DNA of 44,308 nucleotides from an uncultured Mycoplasmatota bacterium (GCA_947571135.1 CANOWY010000011.1:1-44308); one strand, 5' to 3'. Shown: positions 34,318 to 43,942, counted from the stretch's first letter. The notes: a model not told the origin generated them from the sequence alone. Numbers and translations: made by a program.

Positions 34318-34814
34318 ATGAATGAAGAAGAAATCATCGAGATTTTTTGTGATAGAACAATAAATACTAAAGTAAACAATTATATATTTACAGGAGTAGA
34401 AGATTTTAAAATATTGGATTCGATTCCAAATAGATGTGGTATTTCATTTCAAGGATATGAGACATTCCTTTTGCTCAAAATATTAAGATTGATCTAGCAG
34501 AAATAAATTTGCGTGAAGTATTAACCTTTACGTTAGGAGAACTAAAAAAACTAAAATTGTTAGATATATATTTTGATTATACAATAGATTTTCAAAGGCG
34601 TAATTTATTTAAATTTGAGCATGTCTTAAGTGATTACACGAATATAGTGCAAATGTTATTTAATGAAATCTATTGGTTTAATAGTCCATTTTTTAATGCC
34701 AATGCTTTTATAAAAGAGAATCATTTTCAAACTTACTTTTTAGTAAACAATAGAGTACTAGATAATAGAGAAAATTATACGGAAGTAGAATTTATTAGGA
34801 AAAGAGAAATTTAA
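34318..34814 (+). pseudogene. Unknown gene with one frameshift
   Basis: ATG 34318, with GAGGTGG upstream, encodes MNEEEIIEIFCDRTINTKVN and reaches SFQGYE before the frame is lost; the frame then ends at a TAG near 34496. Starting at 34461 the other frame reads DIPFAQNIKIDLAEINLREV and runs on to VEFIRKREI at 34814. Restoring one base in the codon after GYE joins the two parts into a protein of about 165 residues. No domain is recognised. It could be a recent loss or a sequence error, since both halves look intact otherwise. The gene is followed by a terminator at 34844. Confidence 0.55.
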
Positions 34815-34843
34815 TTATTTTAAAATATCCTTAAATTTAAAAA

Positions 34844-34875
34844 TTATTGCAAGAAACACCCTTGCAATTTTTTTT
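34844..34875 (+). terminator. Terminator before the MarR/ABC unit
   Basis: ATTGCAAG (34846-34853) pairs with CTTGCAAT (34861-34868), seven T residues to 34875. The right arm overlaps a TTGCAA box that may be the -35 of the next promoter (TAAAAT at 34885). Confidence 0.8.
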
Positions 34876-34897
34876 CATATACTATAAAATGATAATG

Positions 34898-34911
34898 GTT
34901 CGCTTGCGAAC
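34898..34911 (+). promoter_or_regulatory. Probable MarR operator
   Basis: Inverted repeat GTTCG (34898-34902) / CGAAC (34907-34911), just after the TAAAAT box (34885-34890) and before AAAGGTGA (34913-34920). The placement over the start of transcription fits autoregulation of the marR gene and its exporter operon. The binding protein is inferred. Confidence 0.6.
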
Positions 34912-34929
34912 TAAAGGTGAGTATTATTT

Positions 34930-35361
34930 ATGAAAAATAACGAGTTTAGTAAAACGTTAAAAGATTTAAACTTACAAATGTTTAAAGTAATACATAAAAG
35001 ACATAAAAAATTAGGAATAGATTTGACTCCGATTCAAGGTACAATTATTTTGACTATTTTTGAAAATCAAGAGACTTTGTGTCAAAAGCATTTAGAACAA
35101 TTTATTTCTTGTAATAAGTCAACTTTATCTTCTATCTTAGATACTATGGAAAAGAAGAATTTGATTAAGCGAGTTTCTGATTGTACAGATACAAGAAAAA
35201 AAGTCATTGTGCTTACGAAAAATGCTAAAAGTTTTGTTGAAAAAATCAAAGAAGATAAAATTATGGTAGAAAAAGGAATGTTACAAGGAATTGAAAAAGA
35301 GGAATTAGAATTATTTAATGCTACTTTAAACAAGATGCTAAAGAATTTAGAAAGGATGTAA
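34930..35361 (+). CDS. MarR-family transcriptional regulator
   Basis: A 143-residue MarR protein with the winged-helix layout: KVIHKRHKKLGIDLTPIQGT, LCQKHLEQFISCNKSTLSSI (recognition helix), LDTMEKKNLIKRVSDCTDTR and KKVIVLTKNAKSF (the wing with the D-x-R pattern). The C-terminal helices form the dimer interface. As in many Firmicutes, it is the first gene of an operon that ends with a heterodimeric ABC exporter, and a palindrome lies at its promoter, so it probably represses its own operon and is released by a ligand exported by the pump. The ligand is unknown. The ribosome site is AAAGGTGA. The next gene starts 5 bases after its stop. Confidence 0.93.
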   Translation: MKNNEFSKTLKDLNLQMFKVIHKRHKKLGIDLTPIQGTIILTIFENQETLCQKHLEQFISCNKSTLSSILDTMEKKNLIKRVSDCTDTRKKVIVLTKNAKSFVEKIKEDKIMVEKGMLQGIEKEELELFNATLNKMLKNLERM

Positions 35362-35365
35362 TTTT

Positions 35366-37126
35366 ATGGGGAAATTATTTAAAAATTTTACAAAAAAAGA
35401 TTTCTTTTTTATAGGGATTTGTATTCTTTTAATCATATTTCAAGTTGGGTTAGAATTAAAAATTCCTAATTATATGAGTGCTATTACAAGACTTGTGCAA
35501 ACAGAAGGGAGTAGTATAGGAGAAATTACTTTACAAGGGGTTTATATGCTTTTATGTGCTTTGGGAAGTTTAATTTCTGCTGTGATTGTTGGTTATTTCG
35601 CTTCTAATCTGGCTTCTAATTTTTCTAAAACATTAAGGGATAAAATATTTTCTAAAGTGTTAGGATTTAGTACAAAAGAGATGAAAGAATTAGAAACAAG
35701 TAGTTTAATCACTCGTACAACAAATGATATAACACAAGTAGAAATGTTAATTAGTATGGGCTTGCAAATGATTGTAAAAGCACCAATTATGGCCGTTTGG
35801 GCGATATTAAAGATTTTAAATAAAGGATTAGAATGGAGTATTTTAACTGCAGTATGTGTTCTTGTCCTTCTAACAACTATTGGTTTTTTAATGGTAATCG
35901 TACTTCCAAGATTTGCAAAAGTACAGAAGTTAATCGATAAAGTTAACGGTGTTACAAGAGAAAATTTAACTGGTATACGTGTCGTTCGTGCTTTTAATGC
36001 CGAAAAGTTTCAAGAAGGTCGATTTGAAAAAACAAATGAAAGTCTTACTAATATGCAATTGTTTAATCAAAGGTGTTTTTCTATTATGCAACCAGTGATG
36101 ATGCTTATTATGAACGGACTTACATTAGGTATATATTTTATTGGAGCACATTTAATTGAAGGGGCTATGATGAGTGAAAAGATTACACTTTTTAGTAATA
36201 TGGTTGTATTTTCTAGTTATGGAATGCAAGTTATTTCTTCCTTTTTAATGCTTGCTATGATTTTCATGATGTGGCCTCGTGCTAATATTTCTGCAAAGCG
36301 TATCAATGAAGTTTTAACAAAAGAGGAATCCATTGTGGATGGAACGTTTGAAGGGAATACTAAAGAAATTGGAACGGTTGAGTTTAAAAATGTATCTTTT
36401 AAATATCCAGATGCTGATGAGTATTTACTTCGAGACATTTCATTTAAGGTAAATAAGGGAGAGACGATTGCTTTTATTGGATCTACGGGAAGTGGTAAAT
36501 CAACCCTTATTAATTTAGTTCCAAGGTTTTATGATGCAACGGAAGGTGAAATTTTAGTAGATGGTGTAAATGTAAAAGAGTATAAACAAGAAATTTTACA
36601 TAATAAAATTGGTTATGTTCCACAAAGAGCCGTTATGTTTACAGGAAGTGTTACAGATAATATAAGGTATGGTGATAACGGACGTGAAGAGGTTACACAA
36701 GAACAAATAAAAGAATCCATTCGTGTTGCTCAAGGTACTGATTTTGTAGAGAAAATGGAGAATACATATGATGCTCATATCGCAAGAGGAGGAACGAATA
36801 TTTCTGGAGGTCAAAAACAAAGACTTGCCATAGCAAGAGCGATAGCAAGAAATCCAGAAATTTACATTTTTGATGATTCTTTTTCTGCTCTTGATTATAA
36901 AACGGACGCAACTTTAAGAAAGGAATTAAAAAACTATACAAAAGACGCAACAAGTATGATTGTTGCACAAAGAATTGGAACTATTTTAAATGCTGATACC
37001 ATTGTGGTTTTGGATAACGGCCATTGTGTTGGTATTGGAACGCATAAAGAATTACTTAAAAATTGTGAAGTGTATAAAGAAATAGCCTTATCACAACTTA
37101 GCGAGGAGGAGATTAATAATGCCTAG
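35366..37126 (+). CDS. Heterodimeric ABC exporter subunit with degenerate ATPase site
   Basis: A 586-residue type IV exporter half: six membrane helices (about 1-320), with ITRTTNDITQVEML in the loop region, then the nucleotide-binding domain. Walker A is GSTGSGKST and the signature ISGGQKQR, but Walker B is IYIFDDSFSALD, with Asp instead of the catalytic Glu, and the H-loop reads VAQRIG, with Gln instead of His. These are the hallmarks of the non-catalytic half in heterodimeric pumps such as TmrAB or BmrCD. The next gene encodes the catalytic partner, overlapping by 8 bases. The transporter likely moves hydrophobic drugs, peptides or lipids; the substrate is inferred from family only. Confidence 0.95.
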   Translation: MGKLFKNFTKKDFFFIGICILLIIFQVGLELKIPNYMSAITRLVQTEGSSIGEITLQGVYMLLCALGSLISAVIVGYFASNLASNFSKTLRDKIFSKVLGFSTKEMKELETSSLITRTTNDITQVEMLISMGLQMIVKAPIMAVWAILKILNKGLEWSILTAVCVLVLLTTIGFLMVIVLPRFAKVQKLIDKVNGVTRENLTGIRVVRAFNAEKFQEGRFEKTNESLTNMQLFNQRCFSIMQPVMMLIMNGLTLGIYFIGAHLIEGAMMSEKITLFSNMVVFSSYGMQVISSFLMLAMIFMMWPRANISAKRINEVLTKEESIVDGTFEGNTKEIGTVEFKNVSFKYPDADEYLLRDISFKVNKGETIAFIGSTGSGKSTLINLVPRFYDATEGEILVDGVNVKEYKQEILHNKIGYVPQRAVMFTGSVTDNIRYGDNGREEVTQEQIKESIRVAQGTDFVEKMENTYDAHIARGGTNISGGQKQRLAIARAIARNPEIYIFDDSFSALDYKTDATLRKELKNYTKDATSMIVAQRIGTILNADTIVVLDNGHCVGIGTHKELLKNCEVYKEIALSQLSEEEINNA

Positions 37127-39272
37127 ACCTATGGGAAAACCTGGTGCAAAAGGAAGTGAAAAATCAAAAAATTTTTTTGGTTCTATTAAAAGATTAATTG
37201 AAAATTTAAAACCGTGGAAAATATTACTAGTTTTTTCAATTGTTCTTGCTTTATGTAGTGCTATTCTTGCCCTTATTTCCCCTGATAAATTATCAAGTCT
37301 TACGGATACCATTACGGATGGAATTATGCCTAAAACAGAGAAATTAAGTACAGTAATGGAAAGTACTATATCTAATTTACAGGAAAATTTGAAAACTAAA
37401 ATACTTGAAGTTATGGCATCGAATGATGTTTCAGAGGAAGACAAACAAAACTTTATGATGATTTCAAAACAAATGGGGAATTTAGAAAAACGAGAAGAAT
37501 TCCTTGCGGTTTTTGCTCAAATTCCAGATTCTGTTTTTAGATTATTATTAGAAGATGTTACAATAGAAAATAATTTGATTTCTATTGAAGACCAAATCAG
37601 TTTGTTTCGCCTTATGAAAGATATGAACGAAGATAATGCTTTACAAAAGATAGATCAATTTCCGGTTTCTATTTACAATATAATAAAACCTACTATTGAT
37701 ATGGAAAAGGCAAAAAGTATTACTATATTTATTGGTATTTTATATGTGACAAGTGCACTGTTTAATTATATTGAAAGTTTTGCTATGACTACGATTTCTA
37801 ATCGATTTGCTAAGGATTTAAGAAGCAGAATTAGTGTGAAGATTAATAAACTTCCTTTAAAGTATTTTGATACTCATGAAACAGGAGATGTTTTATCAAG
37901 AGTTACAAACGATGTGGACACGATTGCCCAAAATTTAAACAATAGTTTATCTACTTTGGTTACTAGTTTAACACTTTTTATTGGATCTATTATTATGATG
38001 TTTGCTACGAATGCTATAATGGCAATTACTGCGATTGTTGCAAGTTTAATTGGTTTTTCTTTTATGAGTGTTATTTTAATGAAAAGTCAAAAGTATTTTA
38101 TGAAACGTCAAGAAGAACTCGGAAATATTAATGGTTATATTGAAGAAATATACTCTGGACATAACGTAGTAAAAACTTACAATGGGGATAAAGAGGCGAT
38201 AGAAAGATTTGGAAAATTAAATTATAATTTATATGAGGCGAATCGAAAAAGCCAATTTCTGTCAGGATTAATGATGCCTATTATGAACTTTGTTGGAAAT
38301 TTTGGTTATGTTGCTGTTTGTATAGTAGGGGCTTTACTTGTTTCTAATAATGTCATTACTTTTGGAGTTATTGTTGCTTTTATTATTTATGTTCGTTTGT
38401 TTACCAATCCTCTTACTCAAATTGCGCAAGCCATGACGGCACTTCAATCTACTGCTGCTGCGGGAGAAAGAGTTTTTGAGTTCTTAGACGAAGAAGAAAT
38501 GCCTGATGAAAGTCATTTTACGAAACATTTAGAAAATGATAAAGTAAAAGGAGAAATTGAATTTAAAAACGTTCGTTTTGGATATACAAAAGAGAAGACC
38601 ATCATTCATGATTTTAGCGTAAAAGTGAATCCTGGAGAAAAAATTGCTATTGTAGGTCCAACTGGTGCTGGAAAAACTACCATGGTGAATTTACTCATGA
38701 AGTTTTATGAAATAGATGGAGGAGATATTTTAATTGATGGTACCTCTATTCATGAACTTACTAGAGAAAATATTCATAAACTTTTCTGTATGGTGTTACA
38801 AGATACATGGTTATTTGATGGTACGATAAAAGAAAATATTAAATTTAATAAAGAAAATCTAAGTGATGATGAAGTCTGGGAGGCTTGTAAAAACGTAGGT
38901 GTAGATCATTTTATTAAGACTTTGCCAGGAGGTCTTGGTGCCGTTATTTCTGATAATGATTCTGTAAGTAGCGGGCAAAAGCAGTTATTTACAATTGCTC
39001 GTGGAAATTTAGAAGATGCTCCATTCTTAATTTTAGATGAAGCAACTAGTAATGTTGATACAAGAACAGAGGAACTAGTTCAAAAGGCTATGGATAGATT
39101 AACAGAGGGAAAAACATCTTTTATTATTGCCCATCGTTTAAGTACGATAAAAAATGCTGATTTGATACTTGTTATGAAAGATGGAAATATTATTGAACAA
39201 GGAACTCATCAAGAGTTAATGAACCAAAAAGGATTTTATGAAAAACTTTATAATAGTCAATTTGAAATGTAA
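37119..39272 (+). CDS. Heterodimeric ABC exporter subunit, catalytic half, with a large extracellular insertion
   Basis: A 717-residue exporter half. Walker A GPTGAGKTT, Walker B FLILDEATSNVD with the catalytic Glu, and H-loop IIAHRLSTI are intact, but the signature is VSSGQKQL instead of LSGGQ, complementing the degenerate partner (together they give one good and one poor site). Between membrane helix 1 (about 34-52) and helix 2 (about 201-221) there is a 145-residue insert, rich in Glu and Leu, instead of the usual short loop, so about 115 residues would be exposed outside the cell. The start has GAGGAGG upstream and overlaps the preceding subunit by 8 bases. A terminator follows. Confidence 0.94.
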   Translation: MPRPMGKPGAKGSEKSKNFFGSIKRLIENLKPWKILLVFSIVLALCSAILALISPDKLSSLTDTITDGIMPKTEKLSTVMESTISNLQENLKTKILEVMASNDVSEEDKQNFMMISKQMGNLEKREEFLAVFAQIPDSVFRLLLEDVTIENNLISIEDQISLFRLMKDMNEDNALQKIDQFPVSIYNIIKPTIDMEKAKSITIFIGILYVTSALFNYIESFAMTTISNRFAKDLRSRISVKINKLPLKYFDTHETGDVLSRVTNDVDTIAQNLNNSLSTLVTSLTLFIGSIIMMFATNAIMAITAIVASLIGFSFMSVILMKSQKYFMKRQEELGNINGYIEEIYSGHNVVKTYNGDKEAIERFGKLNYNLYEANRKSQFLSGLMMPIMNFVGNFGYVAVCIVGALLVSNNVITFGVIVAFIIYVRLFTNPLTQIAQAMTALQSTAAAGERVFEFLDEEEMPDESHFTKHLENDKVKGEIEFKNVRFGYTKEKTIIHDFSVKVNPGEKIAIVGPTGAGKTTMVNLLMKFYEIDGGDILIDGTSIHELTRENIHKLFCMVLQDTWLFDGTIKENIKFNKENLSDDEVWEACKNVGVDHFIKTLPGGLGAVISDNDSVSSGQKQLFTIARGNLEDAPFLILDEATSNVDTRTEELVQKAMDRLTEGKTSFIIAHRLSTIKNADLILVMKDGNIIEQGTHQELMNQKGFYEKLYNSQFEM

Positions 39273-39278
39273 GCATTA

Positions 39279-39318
39279 GAAAACACTACTTAACTATTAA
39301 AGCAGTAGTGTTTTTTAT
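39279..39318. terminator. Bidirectional terminator between convergent genes
   Basis: AAACACTACT (39281-39290) pairs with AGTAGTGTTT (39304-39313), with A and T runs on both sides, between the ABC operon and the opposite-strand gene. Confidence 0.85.
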
Positions 39319-40856
39319 GATTTTATAGTTTCTTTAAAAGCCGAGGCAAAATTTTGTGATACGCCTTCTCCAGAATTTGGGTATTTAGAAGAATAAGCAA
39401 AATCTACTACATAAAGTACACTAAGAATAATGCAAAGAATAGTTTTTATTTTTTTAGGTATTTTCATAAATAGACTATCTAAAAAAGGTGCTGCAAAGTA
39501 AATAAAGAAAGTTCCAGCGATACCAAATGCAATTAAGCCTTCCATACAGATTCTTCCGTGTAAGTTCAAGAAAAAACCATCATAATCCCACCATCTTGCA
39601 TTTTTAAAAGTTTCCAAATACCAAGCCGTACCATATTCTAGTATTCCACAAAGTAGAATCACGAGAAAGAAAGTAAGAATAGGATGTTCACGTACCTTTT
39701 TTAATACGAGTAAGATAAGCATAAGACCCCAACCATAAATATGAAGCCAAGGGCCGTGTAAGGTACCCCGATTTGCAAAAAATCCATATTGAAATAGATT
39801 AAGCCCAACTTCCCATAACCAACCGACGATAGAAGCAGTGAAGAACATGAGAATAATAGAATCTAAATTGTATTTTTTATTATAATCTGTATGTAACCAT
39901 TTTTCTCTTTTTCTTTCTTCATGAATATACTTTTCGCTAGGATATTTATCTTCTATTTTTAAAAGTTCTTCATCACAAAGAAGACTCACATTTTTGTATT
40001 TCTTTTGTTTGCCTTCTTCTCTAAAAGCAAAATAAAATTCAGTCATACAACATTCTTTATAAGGATTAACAAAAAGAACTCCTAAGAAATGTAAAGTCAT
40101 CATATCTAAGATGCGCCAACCTAAGAAAGTCAAATCAAATAAAAACATTTCCCATTTGTGCCCTTGCATTAATTCTTCGGATAAAGTCAGAGCATTTTGC
40201 CCTTTTATGTCTGGATTTTCTGCTAAAATATAAGGAACTAAACAATACGCATAGTGCTTTATAAATCCTCCAATAATAGTCAAGTACCAAAGCCATTCTT
40301 TTACTATTTTATACATCATAGTAAGACTAATACTTTTTAATTTTTTAATTCTATAAGGAAGCAAAATACGAACAAATTTTGTTTTTTTATGGTTCTTATT
40401 TTCTAAAAAAAATCTTTTTTCTCCTATGACAAAAACATTTCGAATAAGTAGCCAGTATAAAAAGGAAAGAATTGCACCTAGTAAGATAATAATACTTTGC
40501 CATAAATGTTCATGAAATACTAATTGGTTAAAGGAATTTAAAACACCAAAAATAAAATTTCCAGAAGAAGTAACGTTATTAAATACATTGGCAAGAATTC
40601 CTCTTGTGGGTTTATAATTCGAAATATCTATTTTAAAGTTTCCAACTTTTTCAATTGTTTCTTTAACTATATCAGCGTTTATAGAACTTGCTAGAGGAGC
40701 ATTTATTGATATGGTTGGAATAGGGATACGACTTTTGGTAAATAAATTAAAGTTCCCTAAAAGAAGAGCCATAAAGAAAATAATAGCAATGGTGCGCCAG
40801 TAGTTTCTTTTTAATATTTGTTTTGCTTCTTTCTTTACTTTTTTTCTATTAATCAT
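39315..40856 (-). CDS. Membrane protein: DUF975-like domain fused to a CmpB-type putative ABC permease domain
   Basis: A 513-residue polytopic protein. The N-terminal half, beginning RKKVKKEAKQILKRNYWRTI and including LTLSEELMQGHKWEMFLFDL and FLGWRILDMMT, has the character of DUF975 proteins. After a hydrophilic linker (about 280-325) with REKWLHTDYNKKYNLDS, the second half has ANRGTLHGPWLHIYGWGLM, EYGTAWYLETFKNARWWDYD and LNLHGRICMEGLIAFGIAGT, the pattern of the PF06541 'putative ABC transporter permease' (CmpB) family. No ATPase gene is adjacent on this strand. The function is unknown in either family. The two domains are usually separate proteins in my memory, so the fusion is notable. Confidence 0.8.
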   Translation of the reverse strand: MINRKKVKKEAKQILKRNYWRTIAIIFFMALLLGNFNLFTKSRIPIPTISINAPLASSINADIVKETIEKVGNFKIDISNYKPTRGILANVFNNVTSSGNFIFGVLNSFNQLVFHEHLWQSIIILLGAILSFLYWLLIRNVFVIGEKRFFLENKNHKKTKFVRILLPYRIKKLKSISLTMMYKIVKEWLWYLTIIGGFIKHYAYCLVPYILAENPDIKGQNALTLSEELMQGHKWEMFLFDLTFLGWRILDMMTLHFLGVLFVNPYKECCMTEFYFAFREEGKQKKYKNVSLLCDEELLKIEDKYPSEKYIHEERKREKWLHTDYNKKYNLDSIILMFFTASIVGWLWEVGLNLFQYGFFANRGTLHGPWLHIYGWGLMLILLVLKKVREHPILTFFLVILLCGILEYGTAWYLETFKNARWWDYDGFFLNLHGRICMEGLIAFGIAGTFFIYFAAPFLDSLFMKIPKKIKTILCIILSVLYVVDFAYSSKYPNSGEGVSQNFASAFKETIKS

Positions 40857-40963
40857 ATTACTTTACTTCCTCATTGTTTTTTATGATTAAATACTATCTT
40901 TTTTTTCTAATTTTGTCAAATTTTTAGAATTTGCATTATATATTATAAGAAAAGGTGATGTAT

Positions 40964-41989
40964 TTGAATACGCTTTTTGATTATCTAGAGTGGCGTGGCG
41001 ATATGACTATGTTAGAAAATCCTATGAATGAAGTGGACAGTTTAATTTTTTGTGCTTTTGCTTATTTTAGAATAGAAAAAGTTTTAACTTATTTGGAATC
41101 TGTGTCAATAAAGGAATTATATAAGCGTTATCAAAAGGTGATGGAAGAGAGTCTATTTACTAAAAATCAAAATCGTTTGTTTAAATCTTTAAGTGAGAGT
41201 AAAAGGTTTCAAAGTGTTTTAGTGACGCATTATTTTCATATTGTTGATAAAGAAATAGATATGCAAATTTCTGGTATGACTTTTGTACTTCCAAATGATA
41301 CTTTATATGTTGCGTTTAAGGGAACAGATGAAACAATTACAGGTTGGAAAGAAGATTTTGATTTGAGTTATAAAGATGTAATTCCTTCACAAAAAAAGGC
41401 GGTTTCGTATTTAAATGAAATTCTTTCTTCTTTTGTTAGACCAGTTTATGTAGGAGGACACTCTAAAGGTGGTAATCTTGCAATGTATGCCTCCCTGTTT
41501 TGTAAAGATAGTGACTTGATAGTAAAAGTTTACAATAATGATGGGCCAGGATTTTCAAAAAAGATTTTAGAAACAGATAATTATCAGAAAGGAAAAGAGA
41601 AAATCGTTACCTTTATTCCAAGTGCTAGTATTGTTGGAAATATTTTTGACAAAGATACAAAAACATTCATTATAAAAAGTAAACAAATAGGAGTACTGCA
41701 ACATGATTTGTATTCTTGGCTTGTATTGCAAAATCATTTTGTTTATACAAAAGAAATGAATAATTATGCTAAAAATATTAGCAATGCTTTAAATCAAGCC
41801 CTTTTGCATATTTCAAATGAAGATAAACAAAAGGCTATTTCTTTTTTATATGAACTTTTAGAATCTTGGAATGTAGAAAATATTGAAAAAACGGCCATTA
41901 CTATTTTAGAAAAATATAACTTCCAACCAAAAGATTTCTCGTTTTTAACTCTTTTATTTTCATTAGTAAAAGAGATTCAAAAAAAGTGA
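40964..41989 (+). CDS. DUF2974-family alpha/beta-hydrolase-like protein
   Basis: A 341-residue protein. A lipase-like core has TLYVAFKGTDETITGWKEDF (about 113-132), then VYVGGHSKGGNLAMYAS with nucleophile Ser167, and YNNDGPGFSKKIL (Asp position), the DUF2974 signature. The final 80 residues are helical. DUF2974 proteins resemble lipases but have unproven substrates. A TTG start at 40964 is preferred because AAAGGTGA (40951-40958) is five bases before it, whereas ATG 40958 overlaps the ribosome site. The upstream flank is divergent from the DUF975-like gene. Its TTGACA-like boxes are not clear. Confidence 0.85.
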   Translation: MNTLFDYLEWRGDMTMLENPMNEVDSLIFCAFAYFRIEKVLTYLESVSIKELYKRYQKVMEESLFTKNQNRLFKSLSESKRFQSVLVTHYFHIVDKEIDMQISGMTFVLPNDTLYVAFKGTDETITGWKEDFDLSYKDVIPSQKKAVSYLNEILSSFVRPVYVGGHSKGGNLAMYASLFCKDSDLIVKVYNNDGPGFSKKILETDNYQKGKEKIVTFIPSASIVGNIFDKDTKTFIIKSKQIGVLQHDLYSWLVLQNHFVYTKEMNNYAKNISNALNQALLHISNEDKQKAISFLYELLESWNVENIEKTAITILEKYNFQPKDFSFLTLLFSLVKEIQKK

Positions 41990-42096
41990 AAAATTTTATA
42001 TGTAAAATATTTGACAAATATTGTTTAGAAATCTTGTTATTTTGTTTTAAAAGATTTAAGATAATAAATACATTGTTTTGAAAGGAAGACTAGAAA

Positions 42097-42558
42097 ATGA
42101 AAGAATTAATGACAAAATATGATATTAATGATTTTTACTATGCAGAGATGGTACAGATACCTGCTTCTCATAAAAAGTTTTGTGCAGAGGTAAATCTGAA
42201 TTTATTGTTTCATCCTAATGATAATGAAAAAAAATTTTATCGTACAATTTTATTAAAAATAGGGGAAGCCTATATGGATATAGAAGATCCTAGGAGAAAA
42301 GTTGATTTAGAAAGAGATGCTGAAAAAGAATGTACTCTAATTCATTGGAAACATTCATTAGGAGAATATCCATTACCTATAACTGAATCAAGTTTAACGA
42401 TTTTTAAAGCATGGCGTTTGCTAAATAAACATAGATTATTCTTTGAAGAGCAAAGTGAATTTTTAGAATCAGCACATCCAAATAGTGAGATTTCAGAAGT
42501 AATAACAGATGAAGAATTGCAACCATTTACTAGACAAAGGAAAATAACAAAAAGATAG
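42097..42558 (+). CDS. Protein of unknown function
   Basis: A 153-residue soluble protein starting MKELMTKYDINDFYYAEMVQ. It has a conserved-looking middle, EVNLNLLFHPNDNEKKFYRT, an acidic-basic stretch (DPRRKVDLERDAEKECTLIH) and an Arg-rich end. No signal, no membrane helix, no recognised domain. A GAAAGGAAGA ribosome site precedes the ATG and a TTGACA box lies about 80 bases upstream (42011). It converges on the M18 aminopeptidase gene, with a shared terminator at 42550-42590. Confidence 0.7.
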   Translation: MKELMTKYDINDFYYAEMVQIPASHKKFCAEVNLNLLFHPNDNEKKFYRTILLKIGEAYMDIEDPRRKVDLERDAEKECTLIHWKHSLGEYPLPITESSLTIFKAWRLLNKHRLFFEEQSEFLESAHPNSEISEVITDEELQPFTRQRKITKR

Positions 42559-42590
42559 AGTGAATTTATTTTAATTCAATTCTATCTTTT
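42550..42590. terminator. Bidirectional terminator between the unknown gene and M18
   Basis: AAAAGATAGAGTGAATT (about 42550-42566) pairs with AATTCAATTCTATCTTTT (42573-42590) with one bulge. It overlaps the stop codons of both convergent genes. Confidence 0.8.
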
Positions 42591-43855
42591 TCTTTGGTTA
42601 TTTTTGTTTCATAAAATTCTTTAAATGCTAAGTATAAATAATAAGAATCTTTACTTCCTACAATTTCTCTTGCTCCATGCATAGCAAGTTGTCCAAGCCC
42701 TATATCAATAGAGTCAATACTTACATGTCTTAAACTAATTCCAGATAAAGTACTTCCACTTGTCATATCATTTTTTGTTACAAAATCTTGATAAGGCACT
42801 TTCGCCTTTTTGCATATTCCTTTAAAAATAGAGGAAGTAATGCTATCTGTTGTTGAAGAAGAGTCTTTAGAAATTACAATGCCATTATTTAATAGTGCTT
42901 CATTATTGATATCACTATTTCCAGGGTGATTGGGGTGTGTTGCATGGGTATTGTCAGCACTTAAAATTGTAGAATTATTAATAATTGTAGATAGTTCTTT
43001 TTCTTCTTGTGCTGTAATTCGTTTTAAAATATCCATTAAAAAGGAAGAATCTGCCCCTTCTTTGGTTAAACTTCCTATTTCTTCACTATTAAAAGCACAA
43101 AAAATGGTATTGTTGTTGCTTTTTTTTTGATTCACAAAACTTTTTAAAGCGGAAAATGTACAAGTTAAATCATCAATCCTAGGGGATAAAATACATTCAT
43201 TTTTTAAACCAAAAAAAGTAGGTTCTGCTGTTGCATATAAAAATAAATCATAGTCACAGATTTCATCTTCTGATTTTAATTTGATTTGTTCTTGAATTAT
43301 TTTTTTTATAGGTTCTTTTGTATTGGATAAAGATAGAAAGGGAATCATATCGATTTGGCTATTTAAGTTTAAAGCTTCATTAGCATTAGCATTTTGATGA
43401 ATAGCAACACTAGGAATGCAAAGAAGTGCATTTTTACAGTCAATAATTTCTTTGTAATAAGTATTTTTATTTTTGATAATGACTCTTCCTGCTATGGATA
43501 AAGGTTCATCTAACCATGCATAATTTAATAATCCACCATATGGAGTTACATTTATTTTTAAATAGTTTTTTTCATAGATGGCATTTTTAGGTTTAATACA
43601 AAAGGAAGGTGTGTCAATATGGGTACAAGTGATATTAAAACTATTATGAGTCCCTAAAGTAAAGGCAATAATAGAAGCGTCGTTTCTTGTAACAAAGTAT
43701 TTTTGATTATTTTTTAAAGCCCAAATTTTATTTTCTTCTAATTCAAGAAAGTTGTTTTCTAAAAGAATTCTTTTGATTTCCTTTACCCCAGTAAAAGAGC
43801 AAGTTGCTTTTTTTATGAATTCAAATAATTCAGTATTATATTGTTTTTCATTCAT
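42566..43855 (-). CDS. M18-family aminopeptidase
   Basis: A 429-residue M18 (aspartyl-type) metallopeptidase: TCTHIDTPSFCIKPK with the metal ligand His79 and catalytic Asp81, FYATAEPTFFG-type stretch as YATAEPTFFGLKNE, SPRIDDLTCTFSALKSF with a metal Asp, FCAFNSEEIGSLT with the catalytic Glu pair, LSADNTHATHPNHPG, and GQLAMHGAREIVGS with the last metal His. All ligands appear in order, so it should be active. It removes N-terminal residues from peptides in the cytoplasm. The start ATG 43855 (MNEKQ) is preferred because GGTGA lies six bases upstream; the ATG at 43861 touches the ribosome site. It is divergent from the BclA-like gene. Confidence 0.93.
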   Translation of the reverse strand: MNEKQYNTELFEFIKKATCSFTGVKEIKRILLENNFLELEENKIWALKNNQKYFVTRNDASIIAFTLGTHNSFNITCTHIDTPSFCIKPKNAIYEKNYLKINVTPYGGLLNYAWLDEPLSIAGRVIIKNKNTYYKEIIDCKNALLCIPSVAIHQNANANEALNLNSQIDMIPFLSLSNTKEPIKKIIQEQIKLKSEDEICDYDLFLYATAEPTFFGLKNECILSPRIDDLTCTFSALKSFVNQKKSNNNTIFCAFNSEEIGSLTKEGADSSFLMDILKRITAQEEKELSTIINNSTILSADNTHATHPNHPGNSDINNEALLNNGIVISKDSSSTTDSITSSIFKGICKKAKVPYQDFVTKNDMTSGSTLSGISLRHVSIDSIDIGLGQLAMHGAREIVGSKDSYYLYLAFKEFYETKITKEKDRIELK

Positions 43856-43942
43856 TTTCATTCACCATTATTAGTATGGATGACTATGCAAAAATTATAA
43901 ATTTGTGCTAAATAATTTGTAATTTATAGGACTTCTGCACTT

